Source: Phycisphaerae bacterium (GTDB lineage: Bacteria > Planctomycetota > Phycisphaerae > UBA1845 > PWPN01). Taken from it: DNA of 64,000 nucleotides. This document shows positions 9,209 to 17,269 of this stretch, in pieces. Location: positions 1 through 64,000 of the forward strand of contig DAOOIV010000003.1 in the NCBI GenBank assembly GCA_035384605.1, read 5' to 3'. Both the position numbers and the translations under genes were made by a program. The first letter of the stretch is position 1. Every line of letters begins with the position of its first letter. The notes beneath the pieces were generated by a model that was not told the origin of the DNA, did not search any database, and saw only the letters and a list, made by a program, of their open reading frames with translations.

Positions 9209-9295
9209 CCTCCACCGGAAGAGCAGCGCGGGTCAATACGGACGCTCGGACATCAACGTTGCTGCCGGAGACCTCACACAGAGGCGTAAGTCTGC

Positions 9296-9301
9296 TATAA
9301 T
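9296..9301 (+). promoter_or_regulatory. Putative -10 box upstream of the secretin-N-like gene
   Basis: A perfect TATAAT lies about 150 bases before the next start codon. Only a weak -35 (CTCACA at 9273-9278, 17-base spacing) can be seen. Confidence 0.4.
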
Positions 9302-9454
9302 GTCGCCTTTGGTCCGAAACCGGATCGCTCGAAGTGGGTGCGAGTCGGGAAAGGCGTTCGGGAAAGGGTGCAATCTCCAACGGCCGTCACGAGTATATTC
9401 CCCAAGGTGGCGCAGACTCCACGGCCGCCCGTCGAAATCGGGAGGCGAAACGAC

Positions 9455-10885
9455 ATGAATGCATTCTACTTGCCTGTGTATCATAGCCTGGCGTGCTTGA
9501 GAAGGTTCGCTTCGACGGCCATCCTGTTCTTAGCCTCCTCGGCCGTGACGGCGGCAGCCCCCTCGTCACAAGCAGCGGACGGGCAACCGAAAACCGTGGC
9601 CGCACCTCCGGCAACGCAGCCGGATTCGTTGACCATCCCGCTGCAAACGACGCACGTCGATGCCCTCAGGGCGGACGAGAAAGACCTGCCTCTCATTCGC
9701 GATCTCATCGCCCGGTTCGACACGAGTTCTCTCAAGCCGCCGCTTACCCAAGCGACTGCCAGCCGGCCGGCGGCGACCGCTCCGGCTGCCGAGGAGCCGC
9801 TTGTCGTGCGGGTATTCAGCCTGAAGCACATCGATCCCAAGACAGTGATCAACGCCATCACCACCGCATTCAGCGATCCCACAACGCGGGTCACCGCCGG
9901 CAGCAGCAACGGCGTCGTCGTGCGGGCCAAAGAGAAGGCCATGGCCGCCATCGAGCAGTTGCTCCAAAAACTGGATGCGGCTCCCGACCAATCCCAGGAG
10001 ATGAGGACGATCATTTTTCCGCTCAGGCATGCCAAGGCGGCCGAGCTTGCCCCTATTCTCCAACGAGCGGTACCCGGACTACGCGAGTGCATTTCGTGGG
10101 CGGCGGCCAATTCATTGCTCGTCACAGGAACCCCCAAGGCAATCGAAACGGCTCGCTCCCTGGTCGCCGAACTGGATGCCCCACCCTCGGCACCTCCCCC
10201 CGCACCGCCGACAAACGAGCCGATCACAAAGCTCTTCCCTCTGGAGTTCGCACGGCCCAACCCGGCCCTGCTTGACGCCCTGAGAGCGGCCGCCGGCGAC
10301 GGCAGTTCCGTCGTGCCGGTTCCCGACATCCGCTCAATCATCGTCACGGCCAGACCCAAGAACATGGCCGCTGTTGAGAGCATCATCAAACAGATCGACA
10401 GACAGACCGAGCCCGGCCATGCACCGGCCGTGGGGTTGCGAATCCGATTCCTCTGGCTGGTCAGCGGTCTGCCCGAGGACAAGTCAAGCCCGACGCCGGC
10501 TGATCTGCTGCCGTTGGTGGAGGATTTGCAGCGAATCGGCGTGACCGGGCTGCGGCTGGCAACCCAGAACGTGGTCGAAGCCACGCCCGGCCGACGCTTC
10601 ATCATGAAAGCCAGTCCGCTGTTGGCAAACCGGTGCGACCTGGAGCTCGAAGGCCAGTTCGTCAATGAGACCGCTTCGCAGCCCTGCGTCGAGCTTCAGG
10701 CCAGGGTGGCCGAGTATGCCCCCTATCTCGAGCCTGAGAAGAACGGCTACAAGGTGTACGAGAGACGGGAGCTATGCAAATTGGAGACCACAGTCGTCAC
10801 ACCGCTGGGAAAGGCGATCATCGCGGGGGTGACACCTATCGATCGAATGACCAGCGTGTTCGTCGTGCAGGTGCTGCCGCAGTAG
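9455..10885 (+). CDS. Exported protein with three secretin-N-like repeats
   Basis: ATG 9455 is preceded by GGGAGGCGAAACGAC. The 476-aa protein has a signal peptide (core about residues 16-35, ending in an alanine-rich stretch). Three repeats of the NolW/secretin N-domain type follow: about 130-190 (RVFSLKHIDPKTV), 195-255 (IIFPLRHAKAAEL) and 265-330 (KLFPLEFARPNPA). Each combines a beta-strand start with a C-terminal helix that ends in a leucine-aspartate turn. The last 140 residues (LRIRFLWLVSGLP onward) are a beta-rich domain that does not look like the secretin pore domain. The protein may therefore be a periplasmic or outer-membrane accessory piece rather than a secretin. It follows the prepilin gene on the same strand, which fits a secretion or pilus role. 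Confidence 0.7.
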   Translation: MNAFYLPVYHSLACLRRFASTAILFLASSAVTAAAPSSQAADGQPKTVAAPPATQPDSLTIPLQTTHVDALRADEKDLPLIRDLIARFDTSSLKPPLTQATASRPAATAPAAEEPLVVRVFSLKHIDPKTVINAITTAFSDPTTRVTAGSSNGVVVRAKEKAMAAIEQLLQKLDAAPDQSQEMRTIIFPLRHAKAAELAPILQRAVPGLRECISWAAANSLLVTGTPKAIETARSLVAELDAPPSAPPPAPPTNEPITKLFPLEFARPNPALLDALRAAAGDGSSVVPVPDIRSIIVTARPKNMAAVESIIKQIDRQTEPGHAPAVGLRIRFLWLVSGLPEDKSSPTPADLLPLVEDLQRIGVTGLRLATQNVVEATPGRRFIMKASPLLANRCDLELEGQFVNETASQPCVELQARVAEYAPYLEPEKNGYKVYERRELCKLETTVVTPLGKAIIAGVTPIDRMTSVFVVQVLPQ

Positions 10886-11151
10886 GCAAGGGGTCAGGGT
10901 TCCCTGCTTCGCTCCTTGAGCTTCGCAGGGCAAGCAGCCTTCGGGGTTCGGGGTTCGGTGAGAAGGCCACAAGACGAAGGTCGGCGCGAAATCACAGAGC
11001 AACCGTCTTCCGCGGGGTCTCAATTCATGCCTCATCCTGCCCCGGCCTGAGCTTGTCGAAGACTGCCTTCATCCCTCCGCCTTCATCCTTCGTCTCGCCA
11101 CGGCGAGTCGCCTGGGGCGAGCCTTTGCCTGCATCCCCGGTCCTTCGGCCT
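10886..11151. repeat. Simple-sequence intergenic region
   Basis: This stretch is built of short repeats: CTTCGGGGTTCGGGGTTCGG near 10940, a CCTGAGCTTGTCGAAG motif near 11044, and CCTTCATCC-type units near 11066-11092, recurring as CCTTCGGCCTTCAGCCTTCG at about 11142-11161. CCCTGC...GCAGGG near 10902-10932 can pair. No gene is visible. Confidence 0.5.
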
Positions 11152-11340
11152 TCAGCCTTCGTCCGACTCGGCCACCCATCCGGCCTCGGGCGTGACGTAG
11201 TCCAGGATCTCCGCATCGTTGAAACACAACGAGATCCCAACGGCCGCCCACTCCGGCGAGTCGCTGCCGTGGACAAGGTTATAGGTGGTGCTGGCCCCAA
11301 AGCCACCGCGAATGGTGCCGGTCTTCACTGGCTGGAGTGT
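11152..11340 (-). pseudogene. ndk: 3' remnant of nucleoside diphosphate kinase (ndk)
   Basis: Read on the minus strand from about 11340, the frame gives VKTGTIRGGFGASTTYN, then LVHGSDSPEWAAVG and ends EILDYVTPEAGWVAESDEG at a TGA. This matches the C-terminal third of nucleoside diphosphate kinase, including the active-site His in the VHGSDS motif. The first ~95 residues, which form most of the fold, are absent: upstream lies the end of the UroD-like gene. Replacements at normally invariant places (GTIRGD to GTIRGG; the SPESAxREI region altered) fit decay. The stop codon lies in a CCTTCAG-type simple repeat. I see no start codon that would give a functional protein. Confidence 0.75.
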
Positions 11341-11388
11341 CGCTCGTGCTCCCGTTTTACAGGAAGTCGGAACAAGTAAGCCCCGCCG

Positions 11389-12378
11389 TCACCCACTGCG
11401 GGCTGCCGACACTACAGCCTTGAGATTCTCCGCGGGCACGGCCTTGGGGTCGTATGTACATCCGGGAGTGATGAGAATCGGGCGATCGCCGGCCTGCCGA
11501 AGGGCATCGCGAACCTCGGCTACACAATCCTCGGGTTTGCCCTGAGGCAGCGTCTTGAGGTTGTCAACGCCGCCGGCGATGGCAGGCCTGGCCACCTCAC
11601 ACGCATAGGCGATGCTCGGACCCGCGGCACGATCCGCCCAGTTGATCACCGCCACCGGGTAGTTTGCGAATCGCTCGAAGATCATCGGACGACCGCACAC
11701 GTGCAGCACATTGAACGGCGCGTGCTTGACAGCATCCAGAATCTCCATATCCGTAGGCATCACCATCTCGTCATACACGCCATCGCCGTTGGCCGGGCGG
11801 TCAACCCAATCATCGCGCACGGACAGGAAGATGCCCATGGCCCCGGCGGCAACACACTCGCGGGCGAACGCCGCGAGCATCTTGCCGATCGCCCGCACGG
11901 CAGCCTTCACCGCCGACCGGTCCTCTTGTAAGAGTTTCGTGAGAACGTCGTCACGCTGGTCTTCTCCAATGATCTTGGGCGGGCCGTGCTTGTCACTCGG
12001 CGGCGCCACCCAGGCTCGCAACACCGTCCACGCGCTGAAAACCGTCGCGCAGGTAAACAGATCGTCATCCAGCCGCCTGCGGAGGCCCCGCAGAAGGTCG
12101 AGTTGCCCCGCCAACTGGCCTGCATCGCCCGGCAGTGGCTTGATCTTTCGCAAGTCCGCCACCGACTGAACCAGGTTCACGTCCCCTCGCGGGTAATGGT
12201 GGTCATTCATCACCTTGAGGAAATCGAGATCATAGGTTTCCAGGTGACGAAGATGGGCATCGAGGGCCGCCCGCCCGGTAATCTCGTGCGGCTCGAAATG
12301 ATGCCAGAAGCTCACAGGCGGACAATCCGGACGCCGCCCCCCCAACACCGCTTCCACGCGTTCCCTCTTGGTCATCAT
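11389..12378 (-). CDS. UroD/MtaA-family corrinoid-type methyltransferase-like protein
   Basis: The 329-aa protein belongs to the uroporphyrinogen decarboxylase-like TIM-barrel family, whose non-heme members move methyl groups from corrinoid proteins. The N-terminus MTKRERVEAVLGGRRPDCPPVSFW is the usual opening of that family. Other supporting segments are the VNLVQSVADLRKIKPL linker, NVLHVCGRP near residue 235 (His and Cys of the zinc-type site), INWADR near 255 and ILITPGCTYD near 307, where a Cys follows Gly. True heme-pathway HemE would show a different N-terminal arginine motif. ATG 12375 is an equally possible start. A corrinoid protein is encoded at 44535 and could be a partner, but the two genes are far apart. 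Confidence 0.8.
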   Translation of the reverse strand: MMTKRERVEAVLGGRRPDCPPVSFWHHFEPHEITGRAALDAHLRHLETYDLDFLKVMNDHHYPRGDVNLVQSVADLRKIKPLPGDAGQLAGQLDLLRGLRRRLDDDLFTCATVFSAWTVLRAWVAPPSDKHGPPKIIGEDQRDDVLTKLLQEDRSAVKAAVRAIGKMLAAFARECVAAGAMGIFLSVRDDWVDRPANGDGVYDEMVMPTDMEILDAVKHAPFNVLHVCGRPMIFERFANYPVAVINWADRAAGPSIAYACEVARPAIAGGVDNLKTLPQGKPEDCVAEVRDALRQAGDRPILITPGCTYDPKAVPAENLKAVVSAARSG

Positions 12379-12788
12379 GCGAGGAATCTAGGCACGACGA
12401 GATCCCCGGTCAAGCTTCTGACAAGCACCGCCGTCGGGGAATGGGAAACGAGCGCCCGCGTTCTTGCCACCCCATAGCAGTTGCCTGCCGCAATCCTGCG
12501 AATAATAGATGCCACGATGCCAATACGAGGACTCTCTCGTGAGCGTTTGCGCCATCCCTTGCAGGCCTGCCTCCGAGTCGCCGCTGCCTCTATCCCGTCT
12601 CCCCGTCAAGCCGCATCGTCCGGCTTGGCGAAACGCTTGCTTCGAAGGATCATCGCCCTGCAAGTCGCGGGAGACCCGATCATCGCACTCAGGCCGCCGC
12701 GCCCCCCACTCGAACGTTTGTATCGCTCCGGCATGCCGCTTAACATGATCTTTCGTACGCAAGACAGCCTTTCCTGCAAGGAAGAACG
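12379..12788. other. Intergenic region between divergent genes
   Basis: I see no supported gene. Frames here on both strands are open by composition only. It should hold the divergent promoters for the UroD-like gene and ruvX. Confidence 0.5.
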
Positions 12789-13241
12789 ATGGATACCCGT
12801 TATCTGGGTGTTGATCTGGGCACCAAGCGAATCGGCCTGGCCATCAGCGATCCGCACACCGGCGTCGTCTCACCCCTGAGTGTCATCAACACCCGCGCCG
12901 GCCTCGAACAAAACGCGTCCGCGATTATCGACGTGGCCGAGGAATATGACGCCGGCGGGATCGTGATCGGCCTGCCGCTGAACATGGATGGAACCGAGGG
13001 ACCCCAGGCACGGCTCTCGAAACAGCTCGCCGAGGCCATCCGCAAGGCCTGTCAGGCACGAAGAAACGCCGCAACGATCACCGTTCATCTGCACGATGAG
13101 CGTCTGACGTCCCATGCCGCTGATCGACGGTTGCTCGGTCGCGATTTGACTCGCAAGAAGAAAAAAAACCGACAGGACGCGATCGCCGCTCAGGTTCTCC
13201 TGGAGTCGTTCCTTGACCGCCTGACCGGGAAAAACACGTGA
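12789..13241 (+). CDS. ruvX: Putative pre-16S rRNA nuclease / Holliday junction resolvase YqgF
   Basis: This 150-aa protein has the RNase H-like YqgF fold. The opening LGVDLGTKRIGLAISDP carries the first catalytic Asp (residue 9) and the family's GTKRIG turn. VIGLPLNMDGTEGP near 57-70 is the second signature, HDERLTS near 98 provides the Glu, and the closing KKNRQDAIAAQVLLESFL supplies the last Asp. The length is typical. AAGGAAG lies 5 bases before the ATG. It probably matures 16S rRNA 5' ends in the cytoplasm. No operon partner is adjacent. Confidence 0.93.
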   Translation: MDTRYLGVDLGTKRIGLAISDPHTGVVSPLSVINTRAGLEQNASAIIDVAEEYDAGGIVIGLPLNMDGTEGPQARLSKQLAEAIRKACQARRNAATITVHLHDERLTSHAADRRLLGRDLTRKKKKNRQDAIAAQVLLESFLDRLTGKNT

Positions 13242-13261
13242 GCAACACCCAGAACTGCAAG

Positions 13262-13321
13262 AACCGCCTGCTCAACAAAAAAAGTGTCAGGATGCGACAC
13301 AAAAGTGTCAGGACGGTTTAT
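13262..13321. repeat. Direct repeat AAAGTGTCAGGA, two copies
   Basis: AAAAAAGTGTCAGGATGCGAC and AAAAGTGTCAGGACGG lie within 60 bases just after ruvX. Such GTGTCAGGA units often border transposase genes of the REP-associated tyrosine type in other genomes. No transposase is present here, so this may be a relic. Confidence 0.5.
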
Positions 13322-13527
13322 TTGACCAGCCACCTGGACGCCATTCCCTTCTCGCTCAGTTCTCCTCTCGTCTCCTGCTTTATCCTACAGATGTAGGGAA
13401 TGTAGACGAAGGTGTAGCAGCCGTCAAGTTGTTTTCGCGACTGTTCTGCAATCCTGACGGCTTCCTTGCGAGGTACTGAGGACAACCCAGCCAGACGCCA
13501 GGATGCTTCTAATGAATCTCGGACATG
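13318..13527 (-). pseudogene. Open frame without start, possible 3' gene remnant
   Basis: The minus strand is open for about 69 codons, from after a TAG near 13530 to TAA 13318, with no start codon. It ends RIKQETRGELSEKGMASRWLVK and contains VPRKEAVRIAEQSRKQL. The amphipathic, charged composition looks coding, but rare AGG, AGA and ATA codons differ from neighbouring genes. I do not recognise the family. Its stop lies in the GTGTCAGGA repeat. A chance open frame is also possible. Confidence 0.3.
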
Positions 13528-13529
13528 CT

Positions 13530-13960
13530 ATGGCTCAAAGCCCGATGAATGTGCGCGAGCGACGGGTTTCCGCTTCTCTCGGCGGTAACGACGGTTGCAG
13601 AATCCCCTCGGGCTGCCGGTTCAGCCCGCACTTCCACCGCCGCTCAGCCGGACTGAAGCCCCCAGTTGCATGAACATCGCCGCAGGTATCCATGAAGGCC
13701 GTTGTAGATCGGGCGTTTCGTGCCGAATCATCGCTGTTTCCGGAGTTCGCCGGCGGTGAGGTTCATGGGCGACGGCGAACGACAGCCCATTCCCAATTCC
13801 ACACTCACAATTCCGCATTCCCCGGCGCTGCCGTATGCAACGCCGGGGTCGATCATCTTCCCACCGGCAGATTGGGCAGCAGACCGTTGCGTCTCACTCT
13901 GACAGTGCTTCTCTCTGACCCGAAGAGCGACCAGAGACACGCTGTGGCTCCCGGCAGGGC
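13530..13960. other. Intergenic region with simple repeat
   Basis: At about 13782-13822 the sequence CAATTCCACACTCACAATTCC is a simple AATTCC-type repeat. A similar one lies in the DUF4861-like gene leader near 20410-20440. No gene is visible. A TATAAT at 13961 follows. Confidence 0.45.
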
Positions 13961-13966
13961 TATAAT
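13961..13966 (+). promoter_or_regulatory. Putative -10 box of the DinB-like gene
   Basis: A perfect TATAAT lies 54 bases before ATG 14021. No convincing -35 box can be seen at 16-18 bases. Confidence 0.4.
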
Positions 13967-14020
13967 GTGCATGGTGTGTTGTCGGATAGCGCAGGCTTCG
14001 GTGCCAGGAGAAACGCCGCC

Positions 14021-14515
14021 ATGTCGATCGATCTGAGCAAAGACGCGGGGCTGCTGGCGGGGTTGGCCGGCGAAGTGCGGGCCAAGACGCTGCGGCTGTT
14101 CGACGATGTGAAAGACTCAGAGTTGATGTACTCGCCGCCGGGGCTGTCAAACCACATCCTGTGGTACGCCGGGCACGTGCTGTGGGTGCAGGATGCCCTG
14201 GGCATTGCCGCGATCACCGGCAAGAGCGAATTGCCGGTCGGCTGGGCTGAGACTTTCGGCAAGTTCTGCCGGCCGGTGAAAGAGACCAAACAGTGGCCCG
14301 GCCGCGGCGAGATCCGCGAACGCCTCGTCGCCCAGTTGCCAAGGTTGCAGGAGGTTATTGGTTCGGTGGGCAAACGCGACCTGGAGAGTCCATCACCGAA
14401 CAAGGCCCTCGGCCCCGAAAAGCCCCTCTGGTACTGGATCACCCACGCCAGCCACGACGAGGCCAACCACCAGGGTGAAATCTATCTGTTGATGAAGATA
14501 CAGCGAAACAGATGA
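14021..14515 (+). CDS. DinB-like four-helix metal-binding protein
   Basis: ATG 14021 follows CCAGGAGAAACGCCGCC. The 164-aa product is a DinB/YfiT-type helix bundle. HILWYAGHVLWVQ at about residues 43-55 and THASHDEANHQGEI at about 143-156 supply the spaced histidines that bind the divalent metal in the family. A conserved AETFGKF segment lies between them. Members are thiol-dependent transferases or damage-inducible proteins of unsettled activity; no substrate can be read from the sequence. It is monocistronic. Confidence 0.8.
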   Translation: MSIDLSKDAGLLAGLAGEVRAKTLRLFDDVKDSELMYSPPGLSNHILWYAGHVLWVQDALGIAAITGKSELPVGWAETFGKFCRPVKETKQWPGRGEIRERLVAQLPRLQEVIGSVGKRDLESPSPNKALGPEKPLWYWITHASHDEANHQGEIYLLMKIQRNR

Positions 14516-14973
14516 TTCTTGCTCTGCGGCCACCCTTGGCTCCCAGGAGGAATCTCAGTGCCCGAGCCGACATACGACAGCAAAACCTCCTGTCGGCTTT
14601 CCGTCCACCCGAGCTCGCGCCCGCCAGTTGTGCCAGCCAGCTTTCCCGATCCGACCGCGAAAATGTTTCACTTTTTGAAAATATTCCATAACCATCGTCG
14701 GCACCTATCCTTGTGATCGACCAGACCGTCCAGCGTCTCTGACGAGAGGATGCCTATGGCCGATAACTCCTTTTTTGGCAATCCTTTGCAATCTTCCGGT
14801 CGGATGGAAAGAATCCCTCAGAAGAGGTGCAACCTTTCGCCGAAATAGGTGTCCAATATTCCGTAGATTCCCCATTGGGGCCTGCCGGTCAGGCTCAGGG
14901 CCGCAAGAGCCTGGGCAAGAGGGAAGCAAGGGCGAGCCCGGCAGGTACCCGCGAGTGAGAAGGAGTGTTTGCT
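14516..14973. other. Intergenic region, no gene seen
   Basis: Frames here are short or antisense shadows. An AT-richer patch (TTTTTGAAAATATTCCATAACC, about 14671-14695) could be promoter DNA. A GGGCAAGAGGGAAG purine run precedes the next small gene. Confidence 0.4.
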
Positions 14974-15183
14974 GTGCCGCTATACCTGCTTTGTCCGCAT
15001 TGTGAACACCCGCAGATCGTTCCGGTCCGGCGTAGGGGCAGACCGCAGTTCTGCCGTCAGTGTGGGCGCGCCTATGTGCCGTCCAAGACCCGGGAGCAGG
15101 CGCAACCGCTCCCGATTTCCAGCATTGCCGAGATGGAGGAATACTCTCGGCCTGCCGAAGCACGGGTGTTCGTCCTCGACTGA
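14974..15183 (+). CDS. Small zinc-ribbon protein
   Basis: A GTG at 14974 lies 8 bases after AAGGAG and gives a 69-aa product; a GTG at 14965 is too close to that site. The pairs CPHC and CRQC, with spacing CxxC-17-CxxC, make a four-cysteine zinc ribbon of the rubredoxin-knuckle kind, followed by a short acidic tail. Such proteins are common in planctomycetes and often bind nucleic acid or other proteins; a specific role cannot be given. It has no clear operon partner. Confidence 0.65.
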   Translation: MPLYLLCPHCEHPQIVPVRRRGRPQFCRQCGRAYVPSKTREQAQPLPISSIAEMEEYSRPAEARVFVLD

Positions 15184-15403
15184 ACAAAGACTGCCCGGCA
15201 ATCCGGCCGTCGGACTGTCAGGCAGGAGCGCCTGGCAAGAAGCATTTGATGGGCAAAAGATACGTCAGACAAGCGAGGCGGGCAGACCGCTCCGCGTGGT
15301 TTCTGTCGTAGCAACGGGAAGGTTTGATCCGGCGAGATCGGGCCTGGCGGGCTCGGGTAACATGCCCGGGGTGGAGCCTGCCGGCCCCATCGCCGGACAT
15401 TGC
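15184..15403. other. Intergenic region, no gene seen
   Basis: No supported gene. It lies between the small zinc-ribbon gene and a decayed gamma-glutamyltransferase end. Confidence 0.4.
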
Positions 15404-15565
15404 TCAACAGCCGACGGCGACGCCGTCTTTCCGGGGATCGGACACCGCCCGGAGCACGTCACTGGCACGGCCAATCGGAATTCCCTGGTACCCTCCGAAG
15501 CCGATTGAGCCGCGAATAACCTTGTGGCCCCCGGCTTGCAGAGCGGCGAGCTCGGTCGAACCCCA
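15404..15565 (-). pseudogene. 3' remnant of gamma-glutamyltransferase (ggt)
   Basis: The minus-strand frame reads WGSTELAALQAGGHKVIRG, then FGGYQGIPIGR and ends AVSDPRKDGVAVGC at TGA 15404. This matches the C-terminal end of gamma-glutamyltransferase, whose signature is GHKV...FGGxQ...ASDPRxDGxAxG. Only about 53 residues remain of a protein of more than 500. The upstream edge coincides with a 43-bp palindromic repeat, which suggests that the repeat marks the breakpoint. It lies just downstream of the amidohydrolase pair. Confidence 0.7.
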
Positions 15566-15573
15566 TCCTGCTT

Positions 15574-15616
15574 TGTGGGACCAATCTCCTGTGACAGACT
15601 GGAAGCCTGTCCCACA
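15574..15616. repeat. Short repeat with GTGGGAC/GTCCCAC ends
   Basis: GTGGGACCAATCTCCTGTG and CTGGAAGCCTGTCCCAC are the two halves; the ends are 7-bp inverted repeats. The same motif, a CTGTCxCAC phrase around 'GGCTTCCAG', is a common dispersed repeat in planctomycete-type genomes. It sits at the truncated end of the ggt remnant. Confidence 0.55.
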
Positions 15617-15658
15617 CCGTCGTGAAACACATTGAGAGCGACCGCAGCGACGATCCGG

Positions 15659-16408
15659 TCATAGCCCAAGCATGCGCAGGGCATTCGTTGCCGCGATGGC
15701 TTCCCGCTGCCGTGTGCTCAGTTCCGCGTGATCGAGTTTGGCCACGTTGCACGCCGGGTAGTGCAAAGTTGCGCCGGTCCCCAACAAAACGCGATCCGCA
15801 CCCACCTGCCGGACCAGATTCGTAACCGAGTCGAAGCCCTGGAGACACGAGATCTCGCAGCTCACGTTGGGACACTGCCCCATGACCTTGACCAATGCCT
15901 GGCACTCGATCAGGTAGTTCGGCCCGCTGATAATGAACGTCGTCGACGGGTGCCGGGCCGCCAGGGCCCCAATACTTTCGATGGCCACCGTCTTGAACCG
16001 CCAGTTCATCATTGGCCGCGTCGGAATCATCACGGGGATTCGCCGCTCGGCGGCTGCCCGGCACACGTCGTCGGTGAACTCGCTATCCAGCGGGTAGCTA
16101 TGAAACAGCGGATACAGCCGCACGCCGCGCATGCCCGTATCGGCCAGGCGCCGCAGCTCGTCGCCGTTGCCGTCCATGAACGGACTGAGCGTCGCCATGG
16201 GGATCAGACGACCGGGATGCCTATCGGCCGCCGCCAGCGTCTCGTCGTTGCCCGCCCGCCAGTCCACCAGCACGCCGCGAAGGCTCAACACGGCCGCTTT
16301 CTCGATGCCGTTGCGGTCCATCAAACGGACCAGGTCCTCCGCAGTTTTGTGCGGCAGATCCCAATAGGGCCAGTGACCGAAACAGGCGTTGATATCCAAT
16401 CGCATCAT
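15659..16408 (-). CDS. Amidohydrolase-2-family protein with atypical metal site
   Basis: This 249-aa TIM-barrel protein starts at ATG 16408, inside the stop codon of the upstream amidohydrolase (ATGA), so the pair is translationally coupled. It has the family's overall pattern (RLMDRNGIEKAAVL, GMRGVRLYP, IPVMIPTRP, VSCEISCL). However, the N-terminal HxH is replaced by INACFGHW, and the usual GSDxP aspartate loop reads GTGATLHYP. The metal ligands of classic members are therefore missing or moved, and it may act as a non-hydrolytic partner of its neighbour. Its 3' end lies 43 bases from a 43-bp dispersed repeat. Confidence 0.75.
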   Translation of the reverse strand: MMRLDINACFGHWPYWDLPHKTAEDLVRLMDRNGIEKAAVLSLRGVLVDWRAGNDETLAAADRHPGRLIPMATLSPFMDGNGDELRRLADTGMRGVRLYPLFHSYPLDSEFTDDVCRAAAERRIPVMIPTRPMMNWRFKTVAIESIGALAARHPSTTFIISGPNYLIECQALVKVMGQCPNVSCEISCLQGFDSVTNLVRQVGADRVLLGTGATLHYPACNVAKLDHAELSTRQREAIAATNALRMLGL

Positions 16409-17139
16409 GGCAAGCCGAGCAACCGGTGCAGGTTGTCTCCAAGTATCAGGCTCTTGGCCCGGTCGTCCAGTTCCGCCCCCGTGACCTTGGCCATCTGTGT
16501 GAACGGGTCGAGCAGCGGCATGTCGCTGCCGTACAGGATCTTCTCCGGTCCGAGCTCCGCGACCGCCCATTCGAGCATGCCGTTGTCGATCTGCGAGCTG
16601 GCCGTATCGAGCAGCAGGTTCGGGTGCTTCTTGGCCACCGCCACCGCCCGGTACCAGTCGCCGAAGGCATACGGGTGCCCGCCCATGTGGGCCATGACCA
16701 GCCGGGCCTGCGGCACGTTCTGCATGAGGTGGTCACATTCGTCCGGTGTGGTGTGTGAGAGAATGAGCATGCCGCACTCGGCCGCAGACTCCAGCAGCGG
16801 ATAGGCGGCCGGCTCGGTAATCGGGGCTTCCGGGTGCGAGTAGATCTTCACCCCGCGGAAGCCGTGCTTCTCGAAGCAGCGGCGGATCTCGTCCACGGCC
16901 CGCTTGCCGAATCGCGGCGTCGGCACCGAACAGTAGCCAATGAGCCGATCCGAATGGGCTGCAATGTCACGTGCCAGCCGGTCATTGCCTTCGCTCATAT
17001 CGTAAAACAGCGAACCGAGATCGGTGACGAACAGCTTGTCCACGCCCACCTTGTCCGCAAGACGCAGAAGCTGATCCACATCCGCCTTCATGTGGAAGTA
17101 GTTGCCGACCCCGATATGGACATGGCCGTCGATGATCAT
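16405..17139 (-). CDS. Amidohydrolase-2-family metal-dependent hydrolase
   Basis: The 244-aa protein starts at ATG 17139 (MIIDGHVHIG); the open frame upstream lacks conservation. The first-strand HxH (HVHIG), VKIYSHPE near residue 110, SHTTPDE near 143, AHMGGHP near 165 and YGSDMPLLD near 211 provide the metal-binding and catalytic residues of the amidohydrolase-2 family. Members hydrolyse lactones, decarboxylate aromatic acids or cleave C-N bonds, so the exact reaction is open. It overlaps the next gene by four bases. A palindromic element (17270-17433) separates it from the DUF4861-like gene, but the strand and context suggest one catabolic regulon. Confidence 0.82.
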   Translation of the reverse strand: MIIDGHVHIGVGNYFHMKADVDQLLRLADKVGVDKLFVTDLGSLFYDMSEGNDRLARDIAAHSDRLIGYCSVPTPRFGKRAVDEIRRCFEKHGFRGVKIYSHPEAPITEPAAYPLLESAAECGMLILSHTTPDECDHLMQNVPQARLVMAHMGGHPYAFGDWYRAVAVAKKHPNLLLDTASSQIDNGMLEWAVAELGPEKILYGSDMPLLDPFTQMAKVTGAELDDRAKSLILGDNLHRLLGLP

Positions 17140-17269
17140 TGAGATTGCGAGAGACCTTTCAACAAGGAGGTACAGGTGAAGAACCAGAATGACGAAGTCC
17201 AAATGACAGGAGTGTAATTGACCTCGCGTCATACGGCTCTCTCGTGGTTTCTACATACCAGCGGCCGCG
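17140..17269. other. Intergenic leader of the amidohydrolase pair
   Basis: No gene. A short AT-rich segment near 17150-17200 (minus strand) could hold the promoter; no confident -35/-10 pair was found. Confidence 0.35.

Noticed and set aside
9455..10885. Full secretin
   Set aside because: Only N-domain-like repeats are present; the C-terminal pore-forming secretin domain is absent.
12481..12879. 132-residue open frame running into ruvX
   Set aside because: It overlaps the start of ruvX in another frame, has no ribosome site and no motif.
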